From contig NC_084896.1 of NCBI RefSeq assembly GCF_958979055.1, positions 1,240,001 to 1,304,000 of the forward strand: a stretch of DNA of 64,000 nucleotides, read 5' to 3'. Made by a program: the position numbers and the translations under genes. Positions 11,855-23,099 of this stretch are shown piece after piece. Positions within the stretch are counted from its first letter, which is position 1. Each line of letters starts with the position of its first letter. The DNA comes from Alnus glutinosa. Lineage: Eukaryota > Streptophyta > Magnoliopsida > Fagales > Betulaceae. The notes beneath the pieces were generated by a model. It was given only the letters and a program-made list of their open reading frames with translations, was not told the DNA's origin and ran no database searches.

Positions 11855-12170
11855 GGGTCCGTTTGGGTTTGCGATTTCAAAAAGTGCGATTTAAAATAAC
11901 GATTTTAAAATGTACGATTTGAAAAAAGTGATTTTTAAAAACGCAGTTAAGCATTTGGCAAAATCACAGTTTAGCCTTTAAAATCGCGAATTTATCTTTT
12001 AAAATTCTTCGTTTTCAAAAAAGCACCATCTTATCTGCGATTTGAAAAAGCAGATTTTCTGCGTTTTCAAATCGCAATTTTTAAAAACGCAGTTCCCAAA
12101 CGATCTATGTTCTGCGATTTGGTTTAAAATCGCACTTATTGTCTACGAAATCGCAATCCCAAACGCACCC
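11855..12170. mobile_element. PIF/Harbinger (Tourist-like) MITE
   Basis: Terminal sequences GGGTCCGTTTGGG / CCCAAACGCACCC with TTA target duplications at 11852-11854 and 12171-12173. Homologous to the copy at 10029-10293 but with a longer centre. Confidence 0.8.
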
Positions 12171-12174
12171 TTAG

Positions 12175-13040
12175 TTTAATACGTTACATTGGAGAATTTT
12201 TTTCTAATTCAATTCATTTTAGGTAAAAATTTTATTCCGTTTTCATCGTCTTCTTAATTGCTTCTATTTGCCATTTTCTACTTTGTCAAGTTCTTTACTT
12301 CTCTTGAATCTTTAATTAATTTGCCTACGACATTGATATGCCAATTGGCAAATTGGGTAGAATTTTAAGAGCACCATTGAGCAAGAATGGAGTAACATGC
12401 ATTTGCTAAGGATATGTTTAGTACAATGATTAAACCTATGGAATGAAATAATTATTCTTATATTTCATAGAGTGGTAAGATTTTTAACCTTGAAATTCCT
12501 TAAATTGAGAAAAAAAAAATTAGAAGAATAAGTATTCCTTTAGACATAAACTATATTTAAAAAAAAAAAAACTCAAAATATTTTTTCTGGAATCCGCCTT
12601 CTTAAAAAAATAGAGCTTCAACTTTTTTTTTAATAAATAAATAAATAATGTGGATATTTTAATAATTTTAGTTTAATTTTAGTGAGAACGTATGCGTCGT
12701 CACTAAACTAAAAGATATAAATAACTATTCAATTCCACCTTCTTCTTCTATTTTTAAGAATCGCTAATTATTTTTCTAATAAAATAGTAAATTCCGTGTA
12801 CCAAATGCCTCTAAATAAAAATATTATTCTCTGCTGATATTTGATTAGATAGATACTTCGTCAGTAAATTGAGTACAGCCTCTATGACCTTCACCTTGGT
12901 TTTAGCCTTAGCAAAATTGATTTAAGAAAGGTGTTCACCTATCTCCCTCCTTCCTTTTTCCCTTCTGTTGGTTTTGTGGGGAGGTTGGGATCAGTTTAAG
13001 GTGTTTTACGGATTTGCATGCACTTCAATTTTCATGATAT
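12175..13040. other. upstream region of BURP1
   Basis: AT-rich. A pyrimidine tract ending CTCTATAG at 13090 and its counterpart CTCTGTAG at 20694 upstream of BURP2 suggest that each gene has a 5'UTR intron ending there. Confidence 0.35.
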
Positions 13041-13130
13041 GTGATATTAGTTTTTACGTTTTGTTTGATGCCTCTGTTCTTTCTCTATAGGAGAGAAACA
13101 AAATTGGAGATTTTCTACCAAAGAAGAAAG

Positions 13131-14228
13131 ATGGGTTTTGGACTCGCATCTTGGAGTCTCTTCCTTCATATACTAATCGTTTGCAATCTGCATGTCATCC
13201 AGGTTATTGTGTATATGTATTAATGTACGTCAATTTTCATTTTGGCCTTTTAAATCCATAAACACAGGAAAGAATGATCAGAAATTCATCAAACATCTGA
13301 AGATTTTTTTTGACTTTTTAAGGTTTTTGAGTAGGATTTTGTCGTCAGTTCCCAGCTTATGTTTCTAAACATTCTGCAGTTTGCTCATGGAAGTGGAGCC
13401 AGGGAGTTGACCAACAAACACCATGGAGATCAGCTTCTAGATCATATAAAATTATATGATTCCCAACGACATCCCACGGATGATCCTGCTAAGCAAGACC
13501 ATGTTCATGCTCATCATTCATCCCACATGCATCACATGGACCCTTCTTCAATGATCTTCTTCACCATGAAGGATCTAAAGGTAGGAAAAACAATGCCCGT
13601 CTATTTCCCCAAGAGAGATCCTTCAACTTCTCCTCACTTGTTGCCTAGAGAAGAAGCTGACTCAATTCCCTTCTCACTAAAACAACTCCCACACCTTCTT
13701 GAATTCTTCTCTTTCTCCCCAGACTCTCCCCAAGCCAAAGCCATAGAAGATACACTACGGCACTGTGAGAGGGAACCCATCAAAGGGGAGACTAAATTAT
13801 GTGCCACCTCCTTGGAATCCATGCTTGATTTTGCAGGTGCAGTATTGGGGAAATTTCAACCCCATTTCCAAGTTCTAACCACTTCCCACCTCACAAAATC
13901 AACCACCCTTTTCCAGACCTACACCATTCTGAAAATTCCTGGGGAGATTTCAGCTCCCAAGATGGTAGCATGCCATTCCATGCCCTACCCTTATGCAATT
14001 TTTTACTGTCACAGCCAAGAAAGTGAGAACAAGGTGTTTAAGGTTACTCTAGGTGGTGAGAATGGAGACAGGGTGGAAGCCATTGCTGTTTGCCACATGG
14101 ATACCTCTCAGTGGAGCCCTGATCATGTGTCATTTCGAGTGCTTGGGGTTCAGCCAGGGACCTCCACCGTGTGCCATTTCTTCTCTGCAGATAATCTTGT
14201 ATGGGTTCCAACACCTGTGCCCATTTAG
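13131..14228 (+). CDS. BURP-domain protein, BURP1
   Basis: Two coding exons. Exon 1 (13131-13202) starts [17 protein letters not shown], a signal peptide for the secretory pathway. Exon 2 (13380-14228, after ATTCTGCAG) carries the rest, giving about 306 residues. After a short spacer comes a histidine-rich stretch ([14 protein letters not shown]), then the BURP domain: [44 protein letters not shown], and the diagnostic four Cys-His pairs spaced CH-10-CH-26-CH-25-CH-8-W. All conserved positions are present. BURP proteins are secreted plant proteins, and some are copper-dependent autocatalytic peptide cyclases; the intact CH pairs and His-rich segment suit metal binding, but catalysis here is inference. 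There is no core-peptide repeat in the protein, so as a cyclase it would act on a separate precursor such as the facing OSP2. Oddity: the exon-1 donor used by BURP2 has been lost through a local deletion; the assigned donor (CATCCAG/GTTATT) keeps phase 0 but is a prediction. AATAAA at 14269. Confidence 0.85.
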
Positions 14229-14299
14229 TAATTATGTATTGCAATGTAATCGTTGAAGTTTCTGTCCTAATAAATGCAGACCAAGGCCGTTTCATGTAA

Positions 14300-15870
14300 A
14301 TAGTGTTCTAGTTTGTAGTGTATCAATGAAGAAAGTGGTGTTGCTGTATGCCAATATCATAGGATTGTTTATGTTCATGTAAATAGTGTTCTAGTTTGTT
14401 TATGATCACTTCTCTGTTTCCTTTTTCAGACAAAGTTTTTATTTTGAATTGGGTTGAAGCAGTTTTGTCCAATCCAATGTCCAAAATGCACTTGAGAATC
14501 ACATGCTTTATTAAAAATGCAAGAAGTGATCACTACCAAAAGGGCCAAAGTAGGCTCTTCTTATACTTGGGGGTCGAAAATAAATGTTGATATTGTAAAA
14601 TTATAAAAGAAGCACATATCTGAGTTTGAATTTGGTGTTAATCAATAATCATCTCTGTAAAGTTTTTGCAGCAAATGAAATGGGTGCCTTGTTCCCAACA
14701 AAATTTGGCCAGTTAATCATATAAAGTATGTAACAAGAACCATCTGTCTTTCTAAGGTTTTTCCTGGCACTTTCATTCAGGCATCCATTTCATAGCTGGG
14801 TTGGTAAACGATCACTTATAATAAGAAACATTACTTAATGGAATAGCCATTACTCTAAAATTATGATAAACTACCAAGCACATTCTCATGCCGCTATTAA
14901 TATTTATTGTTAAAAGCCACATTTAAAGAATCTTTCAAGGAGAATATTTAACAATCAATATCAACAAAAACCCTAACCCTCGCAATCAACATCAACCATG
15001 ATCGTTCTCATTATGTAGACCGGTAAGGCCAGACCGAACGATTCCCCACAACGCCCACGAGATTGGCTGACATGGCCTGGATTTCCTTCGCTGCCAACCG
15101 CTCCTTCGCCATGGTCCACAACAAGGACCGAAACAGCCTAGAGGTGGCTCGGTCTTTGTTTGCCAGTGCACCTTGCCGAGTACCACACAATCAAGTTCGC
15201 TCTAATGGGAGATAACATTTTTTAATGGAATAATCATTCCGCGTACCAAACGTAACCTTAGAGTTATTCAACTTCTTACTACGTAATGCTGCATCCATTG
15301 GTATCAATACAAAGCGTAGCTTTGCTACATCAGTTGGTATTAGAGCCCAACTGCGCTGCTTCAATTGCTCTGCTTGATTTTATATTTATCAATTTGCTGG
15401 ACTGCATGAATCGGCGTATAATCTAGACTGCATCACTTTTCAACCTTCTCCAAATTTCCAACATGCTTAGAAAGAAATGACAACAAACCGAAGCCTAAAA
15501 ACTCTGTTCCAGTTATTTGTAAGGTATCCAATATAGGGGTGCTCAGTATCTTGGATTTACGATAATGTATTCTTGGCAGTTTGGGGATGATATAGTAATA
15601 AAGTCATCCAAATTATGTCTGCAAATTTCTACGCACAAACACTTATGAGCAGAAGTTTAACTGGTAACATGCTTATAATTTGTTAAGCTATATTCAGGAT
15701 TCATACAGCTTTTCTACAGATTTGAGAAAGCCAAAATAGATATTATTTTCAATATATAATAAGATTTGTACACCAGGCATTCTCCTCTAAAACATAAGCT
15801 TCAACCACTGATCATACACAGCATGAAATAGTACAAACATGTGCCTTCTGCTTCATACTTTGGCTAATGA
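14300..15870. other. intergenic between BURP1 and OSP2
   Basis: 1.6 kb between convergent genes. Contains blocks shared with 22430-24300 (the segmental duplication) and no additional gene. Confidence 0.5.
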
Positions 15871-16778
15871 TCAGCCTTCTACCTTCTGCTTGATATGTTG
15901 AACGAAGGAATCTTCTTCTTTCAGCTCCATATCGTGCTTTGGTTCAAAGTCCTTGACATGAGGCTTCTCTTCTTTAGGCTCAGTATGGGCATGATATATA
16001 ATAGCATTAGGGGTAACATCAAAATCCTTAACAAAACGGTCCTTTTTCCTTTCATCAGCTGGATTTAGTGGGTCTCCATGAAAATAAAGCTTCTCTTTTT
16101 TAGGCTTCATATGGGCATGATATATAATAGCATTAGGGGTAACATCAAAATCCTTAACAAAATGGTCCTTTTTCTTTGCATAAAAATGAGGCTTCTCTTC
16201 TTTAGGCTCCATATGGGCATGATATATAATAGCATTAGGGGTAACATGAAAATCCTTAACAAACTGGTTCTTTTTCCTTAAATCAACTGTATTTAGTGGG
16301 TCTCCATGGAAATGAAGCTTCTCTTCTTTAGGCTCCATATGGGCATGATATATAATAGCATTAGGGGTAACATCAAAATTCTTAACAAAATGGTCCTTTT
16401 TCCTTGCATGAAAATGAGGCTTCTCTTCTTTAGGCTCCATATGGGCATGATATATAATAGCATTGGGGGTAACATCAAAACCCTTAACATAATGGTCCTT
16501 TTTCCTTGCATCAGCTGGATGCAGTGGATCTCCATGAAAAAGGGCTTTGATTTCTTCTGGTATTGGTTGGTCTTTCATTATGATTTTCCAGTAGTCTCCT
16601 GGGTCTTTTCTGGCATCGTTGAGGTCCACAAACTATATAGAGTGAAGAAGACAAAGTTAGCAGAAGAAGAGAAGAAGAATGCATGAACAAATTGAAAAAG
16701 AAAACAAAAAAATTGCATGGAAATTAAGCTCACCAAGAAAAGATAAAGGAGAATGCAGAAAGCAAAGACAGATTTCAT
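15871..16778 (-). CDS. organ-specific protein (DUF2775), OSP2, five-core array
   Basis: Two exons, phase 0. Exon 1 (16778-16734) encodes a signal peptide, MKSVFAFCILLYLFL. The intron has GTGAGC and TATATAG borders. Exon 2 (16632-15871) begins FVDLNDARKDPGDYWKIIMK, then DQPIPEEIKALFHGDP, the family N-terminal signature. Total about 268 residues. Five repeats follow, each with the invariant block VTPNAIIYHAH plus a basic/acidic linker (PKEEKPHF type) and RKKD..VK(D/N/G)F. Linkers alternate between a long form containing HGDPLNPAD and a short form containing HARKKD, giving 126 and 102 bp spacing (a 228-bp higher-order unit). The C-terminus is a divergent cap, KDFEPKHDMELKEEDSFVQH. The strict constancy of NAIIYHAH against variable linkers is what a repeated core peptide in a RiPP precursor would look like; an I-I-Y stretch resembles the residues forming the ring of tyrosine-derived cyclopeptide alkaloids. 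This product is inference. A structural or cation-binding secreted protein is the alternative. Converges on BURP1. Confidence 0.88.
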
Positions 16779-16846
16779 ATCTTGGGTATCTTGTTGGCAG
16801 GCGCTTAGATTTGTTTCTTTGAATGGTATGCTCATCAACCTTGATA

Positions 16847-16854
16847 CTTTTATA
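16847..16854 (-). promoter_or_regulatory. TATA box of OSP2
   Basis: TATAAAAG on the minus strand about 70 bp upstream of the start codon; preserved in OSP3. Confidence 0.65.
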
Positions 16855-16979
16855 GGCTGATTTCAAGAAGGTAAAAAAATTTAAAATTAATTTTTTTTAA
16901 AAAAAAAGCCCTAATTGTAATATTTTAATACAACCCATTTGTCACGCTCATTTCACTGGCTGACGTGGCGTGAATTTAA

Positions 16980-17173
16980 ATGGCTTTATTTAACACCCCT
17001 ACCTTAAAACCTAGCTTTTAAATTCAAATTTGTTTAAAAAAGGAAAAAGAGTTATAGTTGGGATTAAACTCTTGTTAATGTGCATTTATGTTGAAGAGTT
17101 CTATTTTAGTTAGGAAATATTTTAATTCAAAAAAAAAAAAAAAAACCACAATACTCTTCCTAGAGTTCATGCC
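16980..17173. other. intergenic, no gene seen
   Basis: AT-rich spacer upstream of OSP2 with poly-A tracts. Confidence 0.4.
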
Positions 17174-17360
17174 GAGTAATGCTAAAAGGAAGATCCATGT
17201 CTTAATTCATTGAATCTTTACAAAACTGATGCCGACTACTAAAATTACAATTCGATCAAAATTCAATAATTATCTATCCCATATCTAATAATAATTTTAA
17301 AAGTAACATCAATTTTGAAAGAACTTCAGAAGAATCTAAATCTTCTTTTTACTATTACTC
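17174..17360. mobile_element. Mutator-type MITE, 187 bp
   Basis: Ends GAGTAATGCTA / TATTACTC, with a perfect non-AT-biased 9-bp duplication GTTCATGCC on both sides (17165-17173 and 17361-17369). Member of the 9154/58099 family. Confidence 0.85.
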
Positions 17361-17718
17361 GTTCATGCCTCCTGGCCCTTCTCCATTTGACTCGTTCTCT
17401 CTTTCAAAAACTTGAGAGACCCCGTGATTTACGAACAAACTCAAGCTTATCAAGTTAAATTCCAACTCCTAATTTCATGCCTTTTCTCTTCAACTTATTT
17501 TTCTAAATAATGGAAGCAACCGTACAGTCAAATTAACTTCCCGAAATTCCTAAGTTCTATACACTCAACCATGAAAGCAACCCACTTTCACATCCCTAGT
17601 CTAAAGGCACTTCCTAAACTCATGCACAAAGCTAGAAATCCATCTTTAAACTAGCTCCTAAAAGGTAGTAGCCTAAACTAAACTACCCAAAGTTGTACCC
17701 ACACTTCTTCTTTGGAAG

Positions 17719-18191
17719 AATTTCACTTAAGAGTGTCGAATTTTCACCATTTTTAAAAGAAGATACATGAATTTCAAAACGTCTCAATTTAGGGTATTCA
17801 TTTTTAGGAAAATCTCAATTATGGGTCCTCTGTTAAGATTTTCCATTAAATCCTATCAAAATTTTCAAAATACTCCTCATTTTTTAGAGAGAAAAAAAAG
17901 AAAAAAAAAAAAGAAGAAGAAGAAGAAAAAATTGCTAGGATTTAGGTATTGGTTGGAATTTAAAGGAATTTGCAAAAATATCCATACCCGAATCTTTGAA
18001 AAATTTTATAATTTTTTTAGAAAATAAACACATGGGGTATGTTAGGAATCTTGATAGGATTTAACGAAAAATATTAACGGAGGACCCCTAATTGAGACTT
18101 TCCGAAAAATAGATACTCTAAATTAAAACGTTTTGACGTTCATGTATCGTCTTTCAAAAAATGTGAAAGTTCGGTACTCTTAAGTGAAATT
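17719..18191. mobile_element. large palindromic MITE
   Basis: About 175-bp inverted arms begin AATTTCACTTAAGAGT on the left and end with the complement on the right. Arms include GGGTCCTC / GAGGACCC and CAAAACG / CGTTTTG pairs. The A/G-rich centre has no coding potential. Target duplication not evident. Confidence 0.7.
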
Positions 18192-18199
18192 ATCTCTTA

Positions 18200-19150
18200 A
18201 TGTTTTCTCTAAATTTTTATCAAAGTTCCCTCATTTCTCTCAACTAACCAAAAGCCAAGAAGCCAAAAAAAAAAAGAAAAAAAGGAGAGAGATAAAAAAA
18301 GAAGCACCATTTGGTCATTATATCTTCTACACCAAGCAGTTTTTTACAAAAGGAAACAACCCTCCTCTTCTTTCTTGTTGCACATTCTTTGTAAGTATTT
18401 CAACTCTCCTCCTTGTCTTTAAAATTTTTTATTGATTTTAATGTTCAAGCATATATATCATGATAGATTATGCAAGGAGTGAATATGAGCGTTCTACTTA
18501 CATTTAAAAGGTAAGATAAATAGTTAGTTAGAACACATGAATCACACCTGTGATCAACACATGCTGCACAATTTCTGCACCAGTCACTGAGAAAAATGGA
18601 AATTTTGAATTGTATAGGACACCAATATGATCAAAACGAAAGCATAATATGGTCCTATGATGTCTTAGGTATCCAATATTCAAGGGAATTAATGTTTGAA
18701 TGAGTTTTAGATTTAGTTTTAGAGGATATGAAAATCGGGTTAGGCTATTTAATAAGTATTTATGGGTTCATAGAAATGGAGAAGAAGATTAAAAAAATTT
18801 GTATAGGGCAGAGGAGATGGCCAAAAATCACAAAATTCAGGATAATGTTAGTTGATACCAAATATAATAAGTGTGTAAAATTTCATGACCGTTGGAGATA
18901 GTTTGATATGGGTTTCGAAATTTCAAAGTTAGGGTTAGGCTTCTTTAAAGAGTATCATGGAGCTTAAGGGCATGTATTAAGGATTTATAAACCCTAAATT
19001 TTTAGGTCACAAGCATAATTTGTGCATGATCATTAAATTCATCCTTACCAATGTTCTTACAATGTTACATTACATTTAGGTTAAGGAGGTTTAAGTGACT
19101 ATTTGAGGACTATAGAGGCTAGAGAAATCCTTAAATCTTTCGCACGAAAA
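18200..19150. other. intergenic, no gene seen
   Basis: AT-rich; no recognisable coding sequence. Confidence 0.4.
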
Positions 19151-19159
19151 AATTACGAA

Positions 19160-19620
19160 AGGTGAAAATGCAACTGTCGCTGGAATCCGGCAATGTCCGG
19201 TCGCCGTTGTCGGATTCCGGCGAACATGTTTGGCCGAATCCAGCCAAAATTGCCAGATTCCGGCCGGATTAGGCGGGAATCCGGCCCGCCGGAATCCGGC
19301 GACGGTGGCCGGATATCCCCGGCAGTATTACGGTGGCCGGATGTTACCGGATTCCAGTGCCACTAGATTCTGACGACCGACTATTGCTGGATTCTGACAA
19401 TTGGATATTAAATGTGTGTGTAAGGACGGAGAGTTTAATTTCGGAAAACGATTTACGGTTTTTAAAATCGTAAATCGTTTTCCAAAAATTAAAGAAGGTT
19501 TTACGGTCAAACCAAAAATAATTTTCGTTGATCATTATTTTTGTCCCTACCAAACACCGTAAAATGCCGAAATTAATTTTCAGAAATCATTTTACGCCGA
19601 AACAAACGAAGCATTAGATA
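19160..19620. repeat. GC-rich CCGGAATCCGGC-type repeat element
   Basis: 19170-19345 is a dense run of GATTCCGGC / GCCGGAATC motifs in both orientations. It is followed by a short perfect hairpin around 19448-19483 (AACGATTTACG facing CGTAAATCGTT) and a tail with CATTTTACG motifs ending ACAAACGAAGC. It has the layout of a non-autonomous transposon whose left end I cannot place. It separates the two BURP/OSP units. Confidence 0.5.
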
Positions 19621-19891
19621 GAAGGGGGAGCTTGCCTACGACATTGATATGCCAATTGACAAATTGGGTAAGCATTCTAAGGGAATTTGGATCCTCTCCA
19701 TTTCAAATCTAAGGTGGGTCGAGAGCAACAATGGTTTTCTTAAAGGCCTCTAAAAATATTTTAGTATAACCATAAAATATGTTGCTAAATAAATATTTTA
19801 CTCTGGCTGACCTCTGATTAGATAAATACTTTATCAGTAAATTGAGTACAGCCTCAATGACTTTTAACTTTGGTTTTAGCGTAGTAAAAGT

Positions 19892-20480
19892 GTTAGAATA
19901 TTAATTAAATTATTAAATTTATTCCTTTTTATTAATTTAAATTTTTGAGATAAGTAATAACATAATATCAAAGTCAAAGGTTACGAGTGTTTACCTTCAT
20001 TTCAGTTAAATATTTTATGTGTTAATCATCATTTGTGAGATAAGTTTTTGTCAGTTCACTTATGAGTGTTGAATCTTACATTAAGAAAGTATAAAGAAAA
20101 ATAGAATTTTCTTTTTTCTTTTTTTTGACATATCCACACAAGAGGGAAGATGGAGAAATTCGAACTAGAGACCTCTGTTTCATGAGGCGTGATCCTCAAC
20201 CGATTGAGTTGCCCCTTGAGATAGAGTGTTGTCCAAGCATGTATATTAATGTACTCAAGGTAAAAACTCCCTAACGATTTATCATTGGTATCAAAGTCAT
20301 GAATAGCTTATTGGGATGAGCGTCTAGACTCGTTTGGTTTGGAGTTGCGTTCTATGGCCTCTAGCGCAATTCTTGTATGCATGACACTATTAAAATAGTA
20401 AAAAAAAACTCACAACAAGCGGTGTCCCATATTAATGCACTCGAGGTAAAAACTCGTTAACCGTTTATCTCCCCAACGTA
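19892..20480. mobile_element. TRIM-like LTR fossils (two small pieces)
   Basis: 19892-20100 begins TGTTAGAATATTAATT and has a primer-binding-like ATATCAAAG shortly after, like small non-coding LTR elements (TRIM). 20221-20480 has two similar blocks (around AAGGTAAAAACT and GAGGTAAAAACT) flanking a TTGGTATCAAAG primer-binding-like site. Both are non-coding and old. A SINE lies between them. Confidence 0.4.
20107..20220 (-). mobile_element. tRNA-derived SINE
   Basis: On the minus strand a tRNA-like head has GGGGCAACTCAATCGGTTG (A-box region) and GGTCTCTAGTTCGAATTTC (B-box region), and ends in an A-rich tail. No coding potential. Confidence 0.6.
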
Positions 20481-20733
20481 AGTGGTGATTTAAGCAGAAA
20501 ATGACATTATTGATTTAAGAAAGGTCTGGACCTATCTCCTACTCCTTTCTTTCTCTTTTATTGGTTTTAAGGATGGTTGGGGAATAGTTTAAGATGTTTT
20601 ACGAATTTGCACTTCAATTTTCATGATATATATATATATATATATGCTATTTGTTCTTACGTTTTATTTGATGGTTCTGTTCTTTCTCTGTAGGAAAGAA
20701 ACAAAATTGGAGATTTGCTACCAAAGAAGAAAG

Positions 20734-21870
20734 ATGGGTTTTGGGCTCGCATCTGGGATCCTCTTCCTTCATATGCTAATCGTTATGGTAATCTCCAAAA
20801 TTGTATTGATTCTTATTGCTATCTGCATGCCATCCAGGTTATTGTGTATATATATATTAAAGTACTTCAATTTTCTTTTTGGTCTTTTAAATTCATAAAC
20901 ACAGGAAATACTGATCAGAAATTCATCAAACTTCTGAAGAAATTTTCTGACTTTTACAAGTTTTTTGTTAGGATTTTATTGTCAGTTGCCAGTTTATGTC
21001 TCTAACCTTCAATTTCTGCAGTTTTCTCATGGAAGTGGAGCCAGGGAGTTGACCAACAAACACCATGAAGATCAGCTTCTGGATCATATAAGATTATATG
21101 ATTCCCAGCAACATCCCATGGATGATCCTGCTAAGCAAGACCATGTTCATGCTCACCATTCATCCCACATGGATCACATGGACCCTTCCTCAATGATCTT
21201 CTTCACCATGAAGGATCTAAAGGTAGGAAAAACAATGCCCGTCTATTTCCCCAAGAGAGATCCTTCAACTTCTCCTAACTTATTGCCTAGAGAAGAAGCC
21301 GACTCAATTCCCTTCTCACTAAAACAACTCCCACACCTACTTGAATTCTTCTCTTTCTCCCCAGACTCTCCGCAAGCCAAAGCCATAGAAGATACACTAC
21401 GGCACTGTGAGAGGGAACCCATCAAAGGGGAGACTAAATTGTGTGCCACCTCCTTGGAATCCATGCTTGATTTTGCTGGTGCAGTACTGGGGAAATTTAA
21501 GCCCCATTTCCAAGTTCTAACCACTTCCCACCTCACAAAATCATCCACCCTTTTCCAGAACTACACCATTCTGAAAATTCCTGGGGAGATTTCAGCTCCC
21601 AAGATGGTAGCATGCCATACCATGCCCTACCCTTATGCAATTTTTTACTGTCACAGCCAAGAAAGTGAGAACAAGGTGTTTAAGGTTACTCTTGGTGGTG
21701 AGAATGGAGATAGGGTGGAAGCCATTGCTGTTTGCCACATGGATACCTCTCAATGGAGCCCTGATCATGCGTCATTTCGAGTGCTTGGGGTTCAGCCAGG
21801 GACCTCCAGCGTGTGCCATTTCTTCCCTGCAGATAATCTTGTATGGGTTCCAACACCTGTGTCCATTTAG
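20734..21870 (+). CDS. BURP-domain protein, BURP2
   Basis: Exon 1 (20734-20787) encodes the signal peptide MGFGLASGILFLHMLIVM and ends at a clean GTAATC donor. Exon 2 (21022-21870) follows TTTCTGCAG in phase 0, starting [15 protein letters not shown]. Total 300 residues. The acidic/His-rich spacer ([15 protein letters not shown]) precedes a complete BURP domain with four CH pairs spaced 10, 26 and 25 and the terminal W eight residues after the last pair. Near-identical to BURP1 (about 15 differences in exon 2, mostly conservative and outside the CH motifs), so purifying selection or gene conversion is likely. Role as for BURP1: secreted, possibly a metal-dependent peptide cyclase acting in trans on DUF2775 precursors. 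Faces OSP3 2.4 kb away. AATAAA at 21911. This copy has the cleaner splice sites and is the better candidate for the active gene. Confidence 0.9.
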
Positions 21871-21939
21871 TAATTACGTATTGCAATGTTATCATTGAAG
21901 TTTCTGTCCTAATAAATGCAGACCAAGGCCGTTTCATGT

Positions 21940-22860
21940 AAATAGTTTTCTAGTTTGTACTAGTTGGGATTGAAAATACAGACAGAAACATGGTTATTAG
22001 CAATATCCGCATCTACATTTGCATCTGCATAATGCAGTTGTCACTTTTAGGTATTCATATCTGTGCAATTATTAAATGCGGTTATCGTCCGCTATCTACA
22101 TATCGAGTAATGACCATTTTGGGACTTGAAGTTGTAACTCTTACTTCTAATAAATACAAAAATGCATTATCTATAGTTAATAATGAAGGAATAACATATA
22201 AGGCAATTAAATCAGAACAAATATGAAGAAAAGGAATATTAGCAGTTCTAATGAGGGAATTTTGGTACGCGTGCCACTTTTCGATTTGTAAATGACTCAC
22301 TCACAAAAAGTAGCAGTTAATATACCTAAGTGGTGGACTCAAACCCATTAACTTAAGCTTTTGGATTAAAAGTAGTGTTTTAGTATGTATATTAACTTAC
22401 TGTTAGTGGACTTCCTAGATGTTTCTCTCCCTAACACTTTCATTCAGGCATCCATTTCATAGTTGAGTTGGTAAACGATCACTTACAATAAGAAACATGC
22501 TAAGCAGTAAGCATTGACAAAGATATGAGCTGTATCTGTACAAATTTCACCTCTGACACTATAGAGATATTATATTGGATTTGAGTTAGATGCTGTAAAA
22601 CAACTTACAGTATATTTGAAATTAAATCTGAATAATTCATTAAAAAAATGAAGTCAAATCTAAACCATTAAAACACTGCAGAAAATGCATGTATGCAGTT
22701 TTCTTCACAGTATCTTTGAGCCAACTAACGTTACAAACTAAAAGTCAAGACAAAATTAATCAAGTGAAGGCTGTTCGGTTACTTGCTGATATCAAAAACA
22801 GAGCCGTTTTTTTTTGTATTTATATACAAAATACAATTGTTGCCTCATTCAAATATGTGA
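21940..22860. other. intergenic with duplicated blocks
   Basis: 22000-22110 contains repeated GCATCTGCA / ATGCGG motifs like those near 57400-57830 (unclassified repeat). Blocks around 22440-22500 correspond to 14770-14830. No gene. Confidence 0.4.
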
Positions 22861-22869
22861 CTGGGGCAA

Positions 22870-23068
22870 AATGGGTCATCTTATAGATGCGATTAAAGAA
22901 GGTTTGGGTAAGCTAAGATCGTGGAGGGTTGAATATGTGAAGAGTGATGCAAATTCTGCAACTCATATGCTTGCACGAGAGGCTTTTTCTTGTGTCATCA
23001 ATAGGGTTTGGGTTGAAGAAAATCCAAACCGTATCTATGATATTGTAACCAAGGAGAATGGCTCCTGA
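22870..23068 (+). pseudogene. LINE-type RNase H-like remnant
   Basis: Open stretch reading GHLIDAIKEGLGKLRSW, then VEYVKSDANSATHMLAREAF and WVEENP, the C-terminal part of the RNase H-like domain of LINE-derived sequences. Lacks the catalytic N-terminal half. Confidence 0.6.
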
Positions 23069-23099
23069 TTGATTGATTTTATCAATAAATACTATAATT

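Noticed and set aside
15960-16560. Array of near-identical repeats as possible satellite
   Set aside because: In-frame, phase-conserving coding repeats with a signal peptide and TATA box.
16078-16686. Plus-strand open frames of up to 126 codons opposite OSP2
   Set aside because: Antisense shadows of the OSP2 repeats; they repeat with the same period and have no family resemblance or splice context.
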